A DNA stretch of 48,727 bases from a virus, in the IMG/VR virus record IMGVR_UViG_3300031715_000009, positions 1 to 48,727 of that record; one strand, 5' to 3'. The notes under the pieces were generated by a model. It had not been told where the DNA came from and made no database searches. It worked only from the letters and a program-made list of their open reading frames with translations. This document shows, one piece after another, positions 40,101 through 47,873 of this stretch. The position numbers and the translations under genes were made by a program. Position 1 is the stretch's first letter; each line of letters starts with the position of its first letter.

Positions 40101-40404
40101 CGCATCCCAATTCGCCGGAGCCGCAGGAGGCGCGAGTAACAGTTTCACCGCAGGAGGTGGCGGCAGTGCAGGTGGCGCAGGAAGTAACGCAGGATCTACA
40201 CCTTCCCCGGGTTCAAGTGCCATAGCGGGAGGTGGCGGAGGTGGTGGAGGATGTAGTATTACCGTAGTGGGTGGCGCAGGAGCCACAGGTGCTGTGCCTG
40301 GAGGCGGTGGCGGCGGTGGTGGATCAGGGGTTAACGCCTCTGGTGTAGGGGGTGGCGGAGGGGGTGCTGGAGCCGCTGGCGAAGCGTGGGTGTACTCATG
40401 GTAA
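37135..40404 (+). CDS. Glycine-rich tail fibre/adhesin with signal peptide
   Basis: 1089 aa. Signal peptide MKKFIPFLLLLPSLLQA; shaft of Thr/Ser/Gly strands; four 23-aa repeats (38692-38967); then QTFSSNGTWVKPTWAQFVKVVLVGGGGGGG, the start of a Gly_rich phage domain, followed by about 270 residues with repeated GGGGG stretches (S16 gp38-type polyglycine folds are one precedent) and a final GEAWVYSW. Likely receptor-binding fibre. Exported fibres are unusual for tailed phages. Confidence 0.75.
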   Translation: MKKFIPFLLLLPSLLQAEPLKFIFNPHTGTLDAITRIDSNTVQAGPSCTSTSLSTGAVIINCTGGSTTPGGGNYNVQFDSAGVFTGATFLNVFSTSMTVTGAGGQSVTYNISVGSMTINGSGAGAVQYAEGLDSTVFASSPTMDNFWASSSSHAFVANFNGNSSTYTFVVSSVTPVAGQCAYWTPSGPNSWTVGSIACGSGGGGTPAGNSYDVQVDSNGAFGGSDNFQNNGTQISVNPADTTTFVNESTVTYSGFNSWEWAGTNITMDAASPLTCSDSTTLTSPVGVIDPSGGSGNGTIAILEQVAGTYKPSYQFQGPTGGLIAYMGYSNSGTKGLTFGGGDDGVANPPIYFDLGFGGGGATKNAHFNFGVISSSWSGGGLATCGSATQALGFTSTNTFACQYVPGAGGGASFSLVVTTGGPTSYIGPPISSFSTTTTLLFDSNTTQGSLLASNTYFFQLQPSSVTLQGPLPTKLGTVSVGTWQGSVIDDTYLSPDIQFFDASQPFTATQVFAGSVTFQGLVGINSSINTDLTVTGASTTLDGLVGIPGSINSLLTITGASTTIDGLIGIPGSINTDLTVTGASTTLDGLVGIPGSVNTQLTVGSSVTVQGALAVSSNTILPGTTFYQNGNVIEGYIGSSVVVPAFISYTTNVSSQAFVIMSTNALPVFSVKNSSVSAGDYLLSISSTAGDAVNNLFHFDTFGNFYSSGSMHAQGDVTAVGQGVFTSSVSVSSNTLLPDATFYQNAPVVASSITYINGVVSAPLGLSAARQIVTQSPVNTQTFSSNGTWVKPTWAQFVKVVLVGGGGGGGGGKGATAAAIEGGGGGGGGGAWCVFQYLASDLTATAVVTISTGAGTAAGGNAGNGAAGNTASPTKFAGSTISTFTCYGGGGGIAGQASNGTGGSGGGTAGPGLTGATSAINGGNPAQTSNEIGMGGGGAGATTGAAGLGAEWGGASGGGEAGTAGGAGLAGGSAQYGAGGGGGGGSCQAASQFAGAAGGASNSFTAGGGGSAGGAGSNAGSTPSPGSSAIAGGGGGGGGCSITVVGGAGATGAVPGGGGGGGGSGVNASGVGGGGGGAGAAGEAWVYSW
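38692..38967 (+). repeat. Four tandem 69-bp repeats in the fibre gene
   Basis: Units at 38692, 38761, 38830 and 38899 encode G-L-V/I-G-I-P-G-S-I-N-x-x-L-T-V-T-G-A-S-T-T-L/I-D. The last unit is degenerate. Probably one rung of a beta-solenoid per repeat. Confidence 0.85.
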
Positions 40405-41177
40405 AACGCTTAATCGCCATTATTTTGGTTCTATCCATTCCCCTTCAAGCGGCGGCTCCTCCAGCCGGAAAATGTGATCAGGGAGGATTTGCTGCAACTA
40501 CAAATGCTTCCTGTGCTTTAAGTGGCATGGTTCTTGGACAGTTAATTGCGTGTGTCATATTTGTTCAAAGTACTACGATCACGATATCCAGTTTTTCTGA
40601 TGGTGGAACAGGCCAGACATGGCATACGATAGGACCTGTCATCGGTTCAAATAACGAAACGTTTATTATCTGGGCGATTGATACAGGGAGTACGTTTGCC
40701 ACTACAGGGGTTGTCCTATCGGCTAATGGCACAGGAGACACTTTTTGTGCGGAGTATTCCAACATGGCCTCCGTGGGAACAGTGGCTGATTGTAATTCCG
40801 CGGGGTCGTCTGGGAATAGCACTTCTTTAACAAGCGGAAGCTGTACGCCATCAGCGGCTAATGACGTTATCTTAGGTGGGGGTGGTTCGATGGCAAACAG
40901 TATCACCTATACAGCCGGAGGATCGTTTACGATTGAAGCGCAGGATGCTCACTCAACGCAAGGAAATTCCGCAGGTTGGGAAGACGAAAATTCCGCATCC
41001 TGTTCTTCTCAGGCGGCGACCATGACAGCTTCCGGATCAGCCGCACAATGGTCCATGATTATGGCGGCGTTTAAAACGAATAGTCCGACTTCGTGCAGTT
41101 CACCCCCTCAAAGGGGTGTTATATTTTTAGAAGGTGGGTCCACAAAAATGGAAGGTGGAACGGTAAAAATTAAATGA
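40398..41177 (+). CDS. Exported Cys-containing adhesin-like protein
   Basis: 259 aa. Signal peptide MVKRLIAIILVLSIPLQAAA; mature part of Ser/Thr/Gly-rich strands with eight or more cysteines (KCDQGGF, TNASCALSG, LIACVIF, TFCAEYS, ADCNS, GSCTPS, ASCSSQ, TSCSS) consistent with periplasmic disulphides. Ends with GGSTKMEGGTVKIK. ATG overlaps the fibre end. Confidence 0.65.
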   Translation: MVKRLIAIILVLSIPLQAAAPPAGKCDQGGFAATTNASCALSGMVLGQLIACVIFVQSTTITISSFSDGGTGQTWHTIGPVIGSNNETFIIWAIDTGSTFATTGVVLSANGTGDTFCAEYSNMASVGTVADCNSAGSSGNSTSLTSGSCTPSAANDVILGGGGSMANSITYTAGGSFTIEAQDAHSTQGNSAGWEDENSASCSSQAATMTASGSAAQWSMIMAAFKTNSPTSCSSPPQRGVIFLEGGSTKMEGGTVKIK

Positions 41178-41194
41178 CTAGGAAAGGACACATT

Positions 41195-42121
41195 ATGAAA
41201 AAATGGATTTTAGCTTTAGCTCTTATTCTAAATAGCGGGATGGTCATGGGTGGTTCTTTGACAATAACAGCACCTGCCACGAATGTCCCTGGAGGGTCTA
41301 CGGGTCAGTGGCAGTACAATAATGCGGGGGTTTTTACAGGTGTCACTCCTTTTACGTTTGTGTCCAGTTCTACCCTTACCTCCACTAACACGATTTGTTT
41401 AGCTTCGGCTCCGGCCGCAGGACTTCCGTTGCTGCTACCTCATTCCACAGGAAATACGGGACAAATACTTCAGATTACGAAGGTAAATTTATCGACTTAT
41501 CCCGTTACGATTATGGCGAATGGCGCGGATTTAATTGCGGGTACGACCGGACTTTTAACCCTTAATGCGGCAGGTCAAACCGATGAAATCATAGCGGATG
41601 GTGCAGGGAACTGGTGGCCGCATGGTCAGGGGATACAAGCGACTCCTCCCAGATTAATGGAAAGTATTTATCAGCAAACGGGAACGTTTACGGAAAATTC
41701 TTCTAGCGGTATCGTCATTTGCCCCCTTTATGTGACTGTTCCCGTCACTGTTCAAGGATTTACGTATGTGACATTGGCTCAAGGAGGGGCCTCCACAATT
41801 GCTTTTGGAATCATGGATAATAACGGAAATGTAGTTGCCAGTACGGGACCTGTTCTCACAGGTGCCGTAGGAGCACGAACCGTTCTTTTAAATAACTTTA
41901 ACGTTAATATTCCACCCGGTGCGTATTATCTGGCCACACAACTTAATACAACGAATGCTCAAATAGAAGGGTCAGGGAGTACCGGGAACAGTCCTACCGG
42001 ATGCTCTTTTTACGCGGAAAATGCCATGGGGATCGTCGGTATCACTTTAGGAACTACGTCTCCCAGCGTGGCTCCTGCTGTTTCTGTTCTAGTTTCTGGA
42101 GGTCGAACAACGTTACAGTGA
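41195..42121 (+). CDS. Exported fibre/adhesin-like protein
   Basis: 308 aa. The start at 41195 (MKKWILALALILNSGMVMG) follows AGGAAAGG; the ATGA-overlap start at 41174 would add seven residues. PGGSTGQWQYNNAGVFTGVTPFTFVSSSTL resembles the fibre shaft. C-terminal SVLVSGGRTTLQ. Stop overlaps the next GTG. Confidence 0.65.
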   Translation: MKKWILALALILNSGMVMGGSLTITAPATNVPGGSTGQWQYNNAGVFTGVTPFTFVSSSTLTSTNTICLASAPAAGLPLLLPHSTGNTGQILQITKVNLSTYPVTIMANGADLIAGTTGLLTLNAAGQTDEIIADGAGNWWPHGQGIQATPPRLMESIYQQTGTFTENSSSGIVICPLYVTVPVTVQGFTYVTLAQGGASTIAFGIMDNNGNVVASTGPVLTGAVGARTVLLNNFNVNIPPGAYYLATQLNTTNAQIEGSGSTGNSPTGCSFYAENAMGIVGITLGTTSPSVAPAVSVLVSGGRTTLQ

Positions 42122-44187
42122 AAAAGAGATATCTATTCATTATTTTTATTGGAACGTCGGTATGGGCGGTTCCACCTGTTATTTCTCCGTCTACGGCAGT
42201 CGTGAGCGCCCGACAGACCATCCAGTTTAGCGCACAGAACTCGGTGAATTGGTCACTCGCCGCAGGAAGCGCGGGGTCAATTACGGCGGGGGGACTCTAT
42301 ACGGCACCCTCGTTAGTCACTCCGCATAATGTGGTGGCAGGATGCCAGTTAGGAGCCAATGACGACATCGCCAATGTACGGATTGATTCACTCCCAGTCG
42401 ATGCAAACAGTACCAATCGGATTAATAATGTGGCCGATATAAAACTGAGCTTTGAAATCGCGATGCCGTTAAACATCGTAGATAACACCACCCCAACTAC
42501 TGTTTTGCATCCGTTCTACACCACGGAAAATGATGGAGTTTCTTTCCCGCTTCTCGCGTTTCCCTATAATGGAGTCGAAAACGCGGCCACCCCCAACAAC
42601 TACTTCGCTCAAGACCGGCATCAGCATGGCGTGAATAAAGATACCTGTCAGTTCATTGAACTTTACAATAAGTATCCGACCGGAACCAATGGGGCGAACC
42701 AGAACGCTAATATCCAGTCGGCGATCAAATATTGGGGCATGAGTTATGCGCTACCCGATGCAGGAAACGGCGGTGGATCGACAGACGCCGCTGGAACCCA
42801 GATGCAGAAATATTTACCGCATTATTCCGAAATCAAAGCGGGAGTCATTAACCACGCGCTCCGGTTTACCTTAGCTAATGGGTATGAATACAATGGGCTC
42901 TTATGGCCCGCGACCGCTTTTACCAACCAGTGTCAGACGCTATCCACCTGTTTTCCCTATGGGGCACGGTTGCGTCTTAAAGCCGGGTTCCAAATAGGCC
43001 ATTACAGCAAAACCGCTCAGATCTATCTATTAGCTCTCCAGCATTACGGTATGATTAACGCCGATGGGGGTACGACGTTTGCCGTTCAGACCTCGGCAGA
43101 CGTTGCAGCGGATACGACGACCTGGTACGCTTTCTTAAATGAAATTATTGTGAGTACCATTTCCAAATCGAACTTTGAGCAGGTGGACGAATCCAGTCTC
43201 ATGGTGTCCTCCTTCACGAGTAACGTGAATTTGAATAATCCTTATATGACGCCTGATCTCTATGCCTCGGTGATCGCTACTAACCAGTCCGATCAGGTGG
43301 CTTCGACTCAAGCCATTCCCATTCAGGGAGTGGGAATTGGATTTAAGAATGTTCCTTACACACCGAACAATGCCGCCATCAGTGTCATGGCAGGAACACC
43401 GGCGTTTCAGATCCCTGTGATTATTACGGGGTCTTCTGATCCCACCACCACGTGCACGATGTCACCTACCCTTGGAACACTTACAGCGGGGTGCCTCTAT
43501 ACAGCTCCGGCGTCCCAAGTGAACTTACTATCCAGTACGACAGTCACGATTACACCCAAGATTGACACAACCCAGGCGTTTAGTTTCCCATTGGTTGTTT
43601 ATCCATCAGACGGTATCCGTGTCCGCTTGGGACCCAAATCAGGAGCCAATTCTCCGGCTCCGACGTATGACGCCGCAGGAGATTTACAGGACGCCGCCGG
43701 GAAGTGGTGGTGGGATGATCCCATTGGAAATAACATGGTGTTCTATTCGAGGGATGACGACTACTCGCCACAATCTTCCTGGGGAAGTGCGACAGATGTG
43801 AACCTATTTTATACAGCGGCACACGGAACCTCCGACGGGGTGTTTTCCATGATGGTACCTAACGGGAACTATACACTTTCGATGGGGTTTGCTTCAGACG
43901 GAAACAACAATAGCGTGACGGCTTCAAGCGCCTCTATTGATTCGCAAGGGATCATTCTATTGAGTACAACCAGTCTGGTGCACCAATCCTATAACCCGAA
44001 TACGCTTTCTTATCCGATTCAAGTAACGAATAACCAGTTCTACTGGGCGCTCCGGGAAGTATCCTCGACCCAGTTTCCACTAATTAGTAAATGGAGTTTG
44101 ATTTTTAACAGTCCTCTAGCGGGTACATCTCAGTCCCAATCCTGGCAGGGAGGGATCTTGATGAAAGGTGGGGTGACGGGACAGTGA
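42118..44187 (+). CDS. Large exported protein, possibly depolymerase-like or adhesin
   Basis: 689 aa, GTG start in a GTGA overlap. Signal peptide KKRYLFIIFIGTSVWA, then a bacterial-surface-type Ig-like domain (VISPSTAVVSARQTIQFSAQNSVNWSLAAGSAGSITAGGLYTAPS, about 20-64; a second about 440-500). The central part has an alpha-rich region (LYNKYPTGTNGANQN...YWGMSYALPDAGNG...) reminiscent of a secreted enzyme domain. The C-terminus is a beta-sandwich. It resembles secreted host proteins more than phage ones. Confidence 0.6.
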   Translation: MKKRYLFIIFIGTSVWAVPPVISPSTAVVSARQTIQFSAQNSVNWSLAAGSAGSITAGGLYTAPSLVTPHNVVAGCQLGANDDIANVRIDSLPVDANSTNRINNVADIKLSFEIAMPLNIVDNTTPTTVLHPFYTTENDGVSFPLLAFPYNGVENAATPNNYFAQDRHQHGVNKDTCQFIELYNKYPTGTNGANQNANIQSAIKYWGMSYALPDAGNGGGSTDAAGTQMQKYLPHYSEIKAGVINHALRFTLANGYEYNGLLWPATAFTNQCQTLSTCFPYGARLRLKAGFQIGHYSKTAQIYLLALQHYGMINADGGTTFAVQTSADVAADTTTWYAFLNEIIVSTISKSNFEQVDESSLMVSSFTSNVNLNNPYMTPDLYASVIATNQSDQVASTQAIPIQGVGIGFKNVPYTPNNAAISVMAGTPAFQIPVIITGSSDPTTTCTMSPTLGTLTAGCLYTAPASQVNLLSSTTVTITPKIDTTQAFSFPLVVYPSDGIRVRLGPKSGANSPAPTYDAAGDLQDAAGKWWWDDPIGNNMVFYSRDDDYSPQSSWGSATDVNLFYTAAHGTSDGVFSMMVPNGNYTLSMGFASDGNNNSVTASSASIDSQGIILLSTTSLVHQSYNPNTLSYPIQVTNNQFYWALREVSSTQFPLISKWSLIFNSPLAGTSQSQSWQGGILMKGGVTGQ

Positions 44188-44555
44188 GTGATGAATCGAA
44201 GTTGACAATTGAAAAGTTTAAGCTCAATGAACGCTTGCAGGGTGTAGAGACGCAAGTAGCCCTTTTAAGACAGTCTATTGAAGATTTGAAACTAATCAAG
44301 AACGAAGTCCATGAACACATTTTACAGGAACTCATAGAAACGCGAAAAGTGCTTTTTGGAACGGACATCAAAAAAGGACTCATTGTCGATGTAGACCGTT
44401 TGAACGAAGCCGAAAAAAACCGGAATCGCCATTGGATGGCGATCTGGGTTATTATTTCAGGTATTATCATTAACGCTATTTACCGTAGTATCACGATCGG
44501 ACAGGAATTTCAGAAAATTGAAACGTCTCAAGGGATCACGAATGGAGGGCATTAG
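44184..44555 (+). CDS. Coiled-coil protein with C-terminal membrane helix (XhlA-like)
   Basis: 123 aa, GTG overlap start. Coiled coil (LNERLQGVETQVALLRQSIEDLK), VDVDRLNEAEKNRNRHWMAIWVIISGIIINAIY as a membrane helix (about 82-102). Resembles XhlA/haemolysin-type lysis accessories. Directly before the endolysin. Confidence 0.6.
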   Translation: MSDESKLTIEKFKLNERLQGVETQVALLRQSIEDLKLIKNEVHEHILQELIETRKVLFGTDIKKGLIVDVDRLNEAEKNRNRHWMAIWVIISGIIINAIYRSITIGQEFQKIETSQGITNGGH

Positions 44556-44976
44556 TTGCCCCAAATGCGGAGCGAGTTTAGACCGATGGCCCTCGGAGTT
44601 AGGGCCGGGCTGGTGTCCCAATAACTGTATGACACTTAAATGGTTTACTCAAGAAGAAGTCGCCGGGTTGATTGAACCGCTTCCGGAAATGCTGGACGAA
44701 GCACGTAATGAACTGGGACAACCGATTGTTCTCACATTCACGACCGGCGGCCAGCATTGCGGAAACTCGGCGCATTATAAGGGTCTTGCGGTCGATATCG
44801 GATTGGGACATTTAGCCGAAGGATTTGAACGGGACACCTACCGATGGGGACTTTATAAAGCCCTTTTTAATGTCGGATTTCGTAGAATAGAGTTTGCTCC
44901 GCTCCACGCGCATGTGGATATTGCACAGCCACCGGACTATCCATCGCCCATTTTTTGGCCTGGACAAGACACATGA
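44542..44976 (+). CDS. Endolysin, peptidase M15 type, with zinc-ribbon start
   Basis: 144 aa. SAHYKGLAVDI (H78, G81, A83, D85) and HAHVDI (H122/H124, D126) are the zinc and catalytic motifs of M15 D,D-/L,D-peptidases. An N-terminal CPKC...CPNNC pair precedes it. The start at 44542 has AAGGGAT upstream; it overlaps the previous gene by 14 bases. It would cut peptide cross-links of host peptidoglycan. Confidence 0.85.
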   Translation: MEGISCPKCGASLDRWPSELGPGWCPNNCMTLKWFTQEEVAGLIEPLPEMLDEARNELGQPIVLTFTTGGQHCGNSAHYKGLAVDIGLGHLAEGFERDTYRWGLYKALFNVGFRRIEFAPLHAHVDIAQPPDYPSPIFWPGQDT

Positions 44977-45002
44977 ACCATATCTTACCCGGAGAAAGGC
45001 GC

Positions 45003-45716
45003 ATGGCGATGAAACTCAAAGAATGGTCTTATCGTGGAATGGCTAAAGCCGGTCTACGGGTTCGTTCCGAAGAAATTGATCTATCATTAGACGAAACCTT
45101 TAAAACTAAAAACAAAAGAAAGGTATTTAACGCCTACTCCGGAATCCGGGTTCCTTTACTGATTATTCTGTTTCTATGCGCCGGTCGGATTCATGCAACC
45201 GCTTCCGTCAACGACTTAAATAACGAAATCTCGGTTCTTAAATCCACCACCACCCAGACCGTGACCGATGTCAATAAAGCCCTCTCGGATTTTAAAAACC
45301 AGATCAATTTAACTCAAGGCGTTCTTGTCTTAGGAGGGATCGAGTCCATGTCGGTATCGACGTCGACCGACTGGCCGATTACGTTTCTAGCCAGTACCTT
45401 TTCGGTGACGACCCTTCAAATGGATCTGGTGATTCCTTCGTCTTTTACGGTCGGATTGATTGTGTCGGGCCCGGCGGCGTTAGCCTCCGGTAAATCTGTT
45501 ATCTTTTCTACTGTTAACGGGACCCGGCATTTAACGATTACAGGCGTCGCTCCTAACCCGATTCCCACTGGAGTCGTGGCCCTGGTTTCTTTACAACCGG
45601 GACCTTCCATATTGAAAGGTTACCACATATTGAGTTTAATGAACCCGGTAGCCACCGATGGATCAGGGGCGAATGTCCCGGTCTTGTCCGAAGACGGCTT
45701 AATTGAGGTTCAATGA
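45003..45716 (+). CDS. Exported protein with long N-region
   Basis: 237 aa. About 50 residues of charged N-terminus (MAMKLKEWSYRGMAKAGLRV) come before a hydrophobic helix (RVPLLIILFLCAGRIHA) with a cleavage-like site, then a coiled coil (SVNDLNNEISVLKSTTTQTVTDVNKAL) and a beta C-terminus. GGAGAAAGG ribosome site. May be a membrane-anchored fibre or spanin-type protein. Confidence 0.6.
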   Translation: MAMKLKEWSYRGMAKAGLRVRSEEIDLSLDETFKTKNKRKVFNAYSGIRVPLLIILFLCAGRIHATASVNDLNNEISVLKSTTTQTVTDVNKALSDFKNQINLTQGVLVLGGIESMSVSTSTDWPITFLASTFSVTTLQMDLVIPSSFTVGLIVSGPAALASGKSVIFSTVNGTRHLTITGVAPNPIPTGVVALVSLQPGPSILKGYHILSLMNPVATDGSGANVPVLSEDGLIEVQ

Positions 45717-46027
45717 CCCAGGAATACCGACGTTCAGGCGATTTCCCAATTCAACTACAGACGATCGAGAATTTACTTCTCGAAATAAAAACACAAGGAG
45801 ATACTATTATGAGCCAGCTAGATGATTTAAATGCACAGGTGACCGCCGTTCAAACGGCAGCATCACAACTCGGAACCGACCTAACGGCCTCGATTGCAGA
45901 CTTACAGGCGAAACTGGCCGCGGCGTTGGCCGCAGGAACCGCCCCGGACTTGACCGCTCCGATTGCGAGCTTGACAGCGATTGCCGCGTCTTTAACGGCC
46001 TTGGATACGTCGTCCAAAGGGCTGTAG
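45713..46027 (+). CDS. Ala-rich coiled-coil protein
   Basis: 104 aa from ATGA start 45713; a second start, 45809 (MSQLDDLNAQV), has the stronger AAGGAG site and gives 72 aa with the familiar phage pattern LDDLNAQVTAVQTA...TDLTASIADLQAKL...PDLTAPIASL. Purely helical heptads. Often near holin genes in phages. Confidence 0.65.
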   Translation: MTQEYRRSGDFPIQLQTIENLLLEIKTQGDTIMSQLDDLNAQVTAVQTAASQLGTDLTASIADLQAKLAAALAAGTAPDLTAPIASLTAIAASLTALDTSSKGL

Positions 46028-46029
46028 TC

Positions 46030-46302
46030 GTGCGCGTTCATCTGACGATGGACGCCGTCGCTCAGACCGCGCACTTCTTCATCAGTACCACGATCCTCTT
46101 TGGATCGACGTTGGTGATTGGCTGGCATGGTAAATGGATCGGAACGCTGATGGTAATCGGATGGGCGTTTTTTAAAGAGGCCTATTGGGACCCGGTCCAC
46201 GAAGATCCGACCACCGAAGGGTCTGGTATCCGGGATTTCACGTGGTACATGATCGGGTTACTAGCAGCGCACATAGTCCTTTTTATTAAGGAGGCCTTAT
46301 GA
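46030..46302 (+). CDS. 90-aa membrane protein
   Basis: GTG start. Three hydrophobic helices (FFISTTILFGSTLVIGW, WIGTLMVIGWAFFKEAYWD, YMIGLLAAHIVLFI). The middle phrase FKEAYWDP-x-x-EDP-x-x-x-GSGIRDF is seen in phage membrane proteins. Possible holin or holin partner. Confidence 0.6.
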   Translation: MRVHLTMDAVAQTAHFFISTTILFGSTLVIGWHGKWIGTLMVIGWAFFKEAYWDPVHEDPTTEGSGIRDFTWYMIGLLAAHIVLFIKEAL

Positions 46303-46556
46303 ACTTCATTCAAAAGATACTCGCCCAAATGAGTCTTACGAAATTGTTCGATGCCATCAACGGCCGAAAAACGTATCTCTTGGCCCTTTTAAACGTCGTG
46401 GTGGCTGTCATGGGCCATTATTGGGGACCGTTTCATTTAGCGGGAGGCATTGTTCCCAAGGAATCTTGGAATGACGTGTGGGGCGTGATAAATACATCGG
46501 GGTTTATTGCCTTCTTCCGGCATGGGGTTTCTAAGATCAATGGAGTCCCCTCATGA
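46299..46556 (+). CDS. 85-aa holin-like membrane protein
   Basis: ATGA overlap, ribosome site AAGGAGG. An amphipathic start, then NGRKTYLLALLNVVVAVMGHYWG as a clear membrane helix and a second, weaker one (VWGVINTSGFIAFFRHG). The INGRKTYxxAL opening is common in phage holin-like proteins. Confidence 0.6.
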   Translation: MNFIQKILAQMSLTKLFDAINGRKTYLLALLNVVVAVMGHYWGPFHLAGGIVPKESWNDVWGVINTSGFIAFFRHGVSKINGVPS

Positions 46557-47035
46557 TGAAACGATTGCTCGTATTCCTTGGACTCTTTCTAATATTCTGT
46601 TATCCGTGTTACGCCTTAAACGTGAACGGGGTTCCCGCGGTGTCTTCCACCAGTGTCGCCGGGACTCCGGTATCGTCTTTAGGCGATGGTCTTCATTTAC
46701 TGGATAACGTTCAACCGAGCGGATGCCGGGACGTTCTGCAAGGTCAATGGCTGGGCTGTACGGGCTCGTCCGTTTACAAGAAGTATTATTTAAGTCTGGA
46801 TGCGGTCTATGCGGTTCCCATTGGCGGTAACGGTTTCTTTGCACCGGGCGCCAGAGTCTATATCGGCCAACTGTTGATGGATCAAGTCCCGTCCATTCAA
46901 AGGATAGCCGTTAATAACGTGGTCTTAACGAGCGCCTTGAACTATCTTTCGGCCGGTGGCTTCTACACCCGCGATCTAAACCAAGGGATCGACCATGCCG
47001 GGTACTACATGGGTTTCTTGGTGAAATTCAGTTAA
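46553..47035 (+). CDS. Exported protein, last rightward gene
   Basis: 160 aa. Signal peptide MMKRLLVFLGLFLIFCYPCYA. Mature part has VNGVPAVSSTSVAGTPVSSLGDGLHLLDNV, two cysteines (PSGCRDV...GCTGS), and ends with GFLVKFS, a C-terminal Phe/Ser pattern reminiscent of outer-membrane-type strands. Its end overlaps the convergent gene by 4 bases. Confidence 0.65.
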   Translation: MMKRLLVFLGLFLIFCYPCYALNVNGVPAVSSTSVAGTPVSSLGDGLHLLDNVQPSGCRDVLQGQWLGCTGSSVYKKYYLSLDAVYAVPIGGNGFFAPGARVYIGQLLMDQVPSIQRIAVNNVVLTSALNYLSAGGFYTRDLNQGIDHAGYYMGFLVKFS

Positions 47036-47235
47036 TCGTTGGGATCGGTAAGTCCACGGCCCAGTAAATTCCATACCAACCGGTGGTCTCCCCGGTTCAT
47101 CGCCACACGGATCGCCCACCAGCGCGTTACCACGAAATAATCCTGCCCGATTCCGAACACGAACAGAACCCAGAAAAGAATCATCCATTTATTGGGCCCG
47201 TGTCGTAATGTCCACTTGCCAAGGTATTTTTTCAT
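47032..47235 (-). CDS. 67-aa membrane protein, end of leftward operon
   Basis: Start MKKYLGKWTLRHG (47235) behind GGGGAGGTG. One helix WMILFWVLFVFGIGQDYFVV, then a basic C-terminus. Overlaps the preceding gene by 47 bases. It is the last gene of the leftward block. Confidence 0.6.
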   Translation of the reverse strand: MKKYLGKWTLRHGPNKWMILFWVLFVFGIGQDYFVVTRWWAIRVAMNRGDHRLVWNLLGRGLTDPND

Positions 47236-47488
47236 GAGGCACCTCCCCATTCTTTTCTTTCACAAATTCCGTACAGGCCTTCTGCGTATCGCCACAATCT
47301 TCGGAGATGATTTTATTTCCCTTCTTGTGTTGCGCCGACCAGGTATGGACTTCGACTTCACTTTGTCCATCGACACTTTTACCGTAATAGTCGGTCGTGA
47401 CCTGCACCCACCACGGGGGCTCATCCCCCCATACTTTAAGCATGAACGATAATAAGAGCAGTGGAATCAAATAGAGATAAGGTTTCAT
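47189..47488 (-). CDS. 99-aa exported protein
   Basis: Signal peptide MKPYLYLIPLLLLSFMLKVWG, then acidic/aromatic DEPPWWVQVTTDYYGKSVDG and a Cys pair (EDCGDTQKACTEF). The size and form fit a small periplasmic protein, for instance a host-surface or spanin-like factor. Coupled by ATGA to 47485. Confidence 0.65.
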   Translation of the reverse strand: MKPYLYLIPLLLLSFMLKVWGDEPPWWVQVTTDYYGKSVDGQSEVEVHTWSAQHKKGNKIISEDCGDTQKACTEFVKEKNGEVPHEKIPWQVDITTRAQ

Positions 47489-47685
47489 CTAGTCTCCGCG
47501 ATCCTTAAAAGAATCTGTTTACACTTTTCGCACGGCAGTTGATCAGCGGCAAACCGTAAGGTCACCCGTTCAATCGGCACTTTTTCTTGAATCTGTCTCT
47601 GAACTTCTACCAACTGCTTACTACAGGCCAAGTATCCGGCGTCATAGACCACCTTCTCCCGTTCGGTTAATTCTTTGTAGTCCAT
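47485..47685 (-). CDS. 66-aa protein with C-terminal Cys pair
   Basis: Helical N-terminus (DYKELTEREKVVYDAGYLACSKQLVEVQRQ), then LPCEKCKQILLRIAETR with CxxC. Starts at the TAA end of the upstream gene. No family recognised. Confidence 0.6.
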   Translation of the reverse strand: MDYKELTEREKVVYDAGYLACSKQLVEVQRQIQEKVPIERVTLRFAADQLPCEKCKQILLRIAETR

Positions 47686-47873
47686 TATTTATCAAGCTCC
47701 CAATACCCGCACTTCGGACAGCGTTTATCGAAGCGGTATCCAGCGCGGTAGTAGCCGTACATATAACACCCCAACGCCACAATGAACAGAAGAAGCCCGT
47801 AGAATGCAATGTCCGCATCGCGCTTGTTGTGTTTGCCGATCAGTCCATCGTAGACCGCTTGTTGTTCAGTCAT
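47685..47873 (-). CDS. 62-aa membrane protein with zinc knuckle
   Basis: Start at 47873 (MTEQQAVYDGLIGKH) is chosen because it overlaps the stop of the 30-aa gene (ATGA); a longer frame with GTG 47939 lies in that gene. Membrane helix DIAFYGLLLFIVALGCYMYGYY, then RFDKRCPKCGYWELDK, a cytoplasmic CPxCG knuckle. Confidence 0.6.
   Translation of the reverse strand: MTEQQAVYDGLIGKHNKRDADIAFYGLLLFIVALGCYMYGYYRAGYRFDKRCPKCGYWELDK

Noticed and set aside
39890-40286. Several minus- and plus-strand frames in the glycine-rich fibre end
   Set aside because: GGT/GGC-rich sequence stays open in many frames; they are shadows of the fibre gene.
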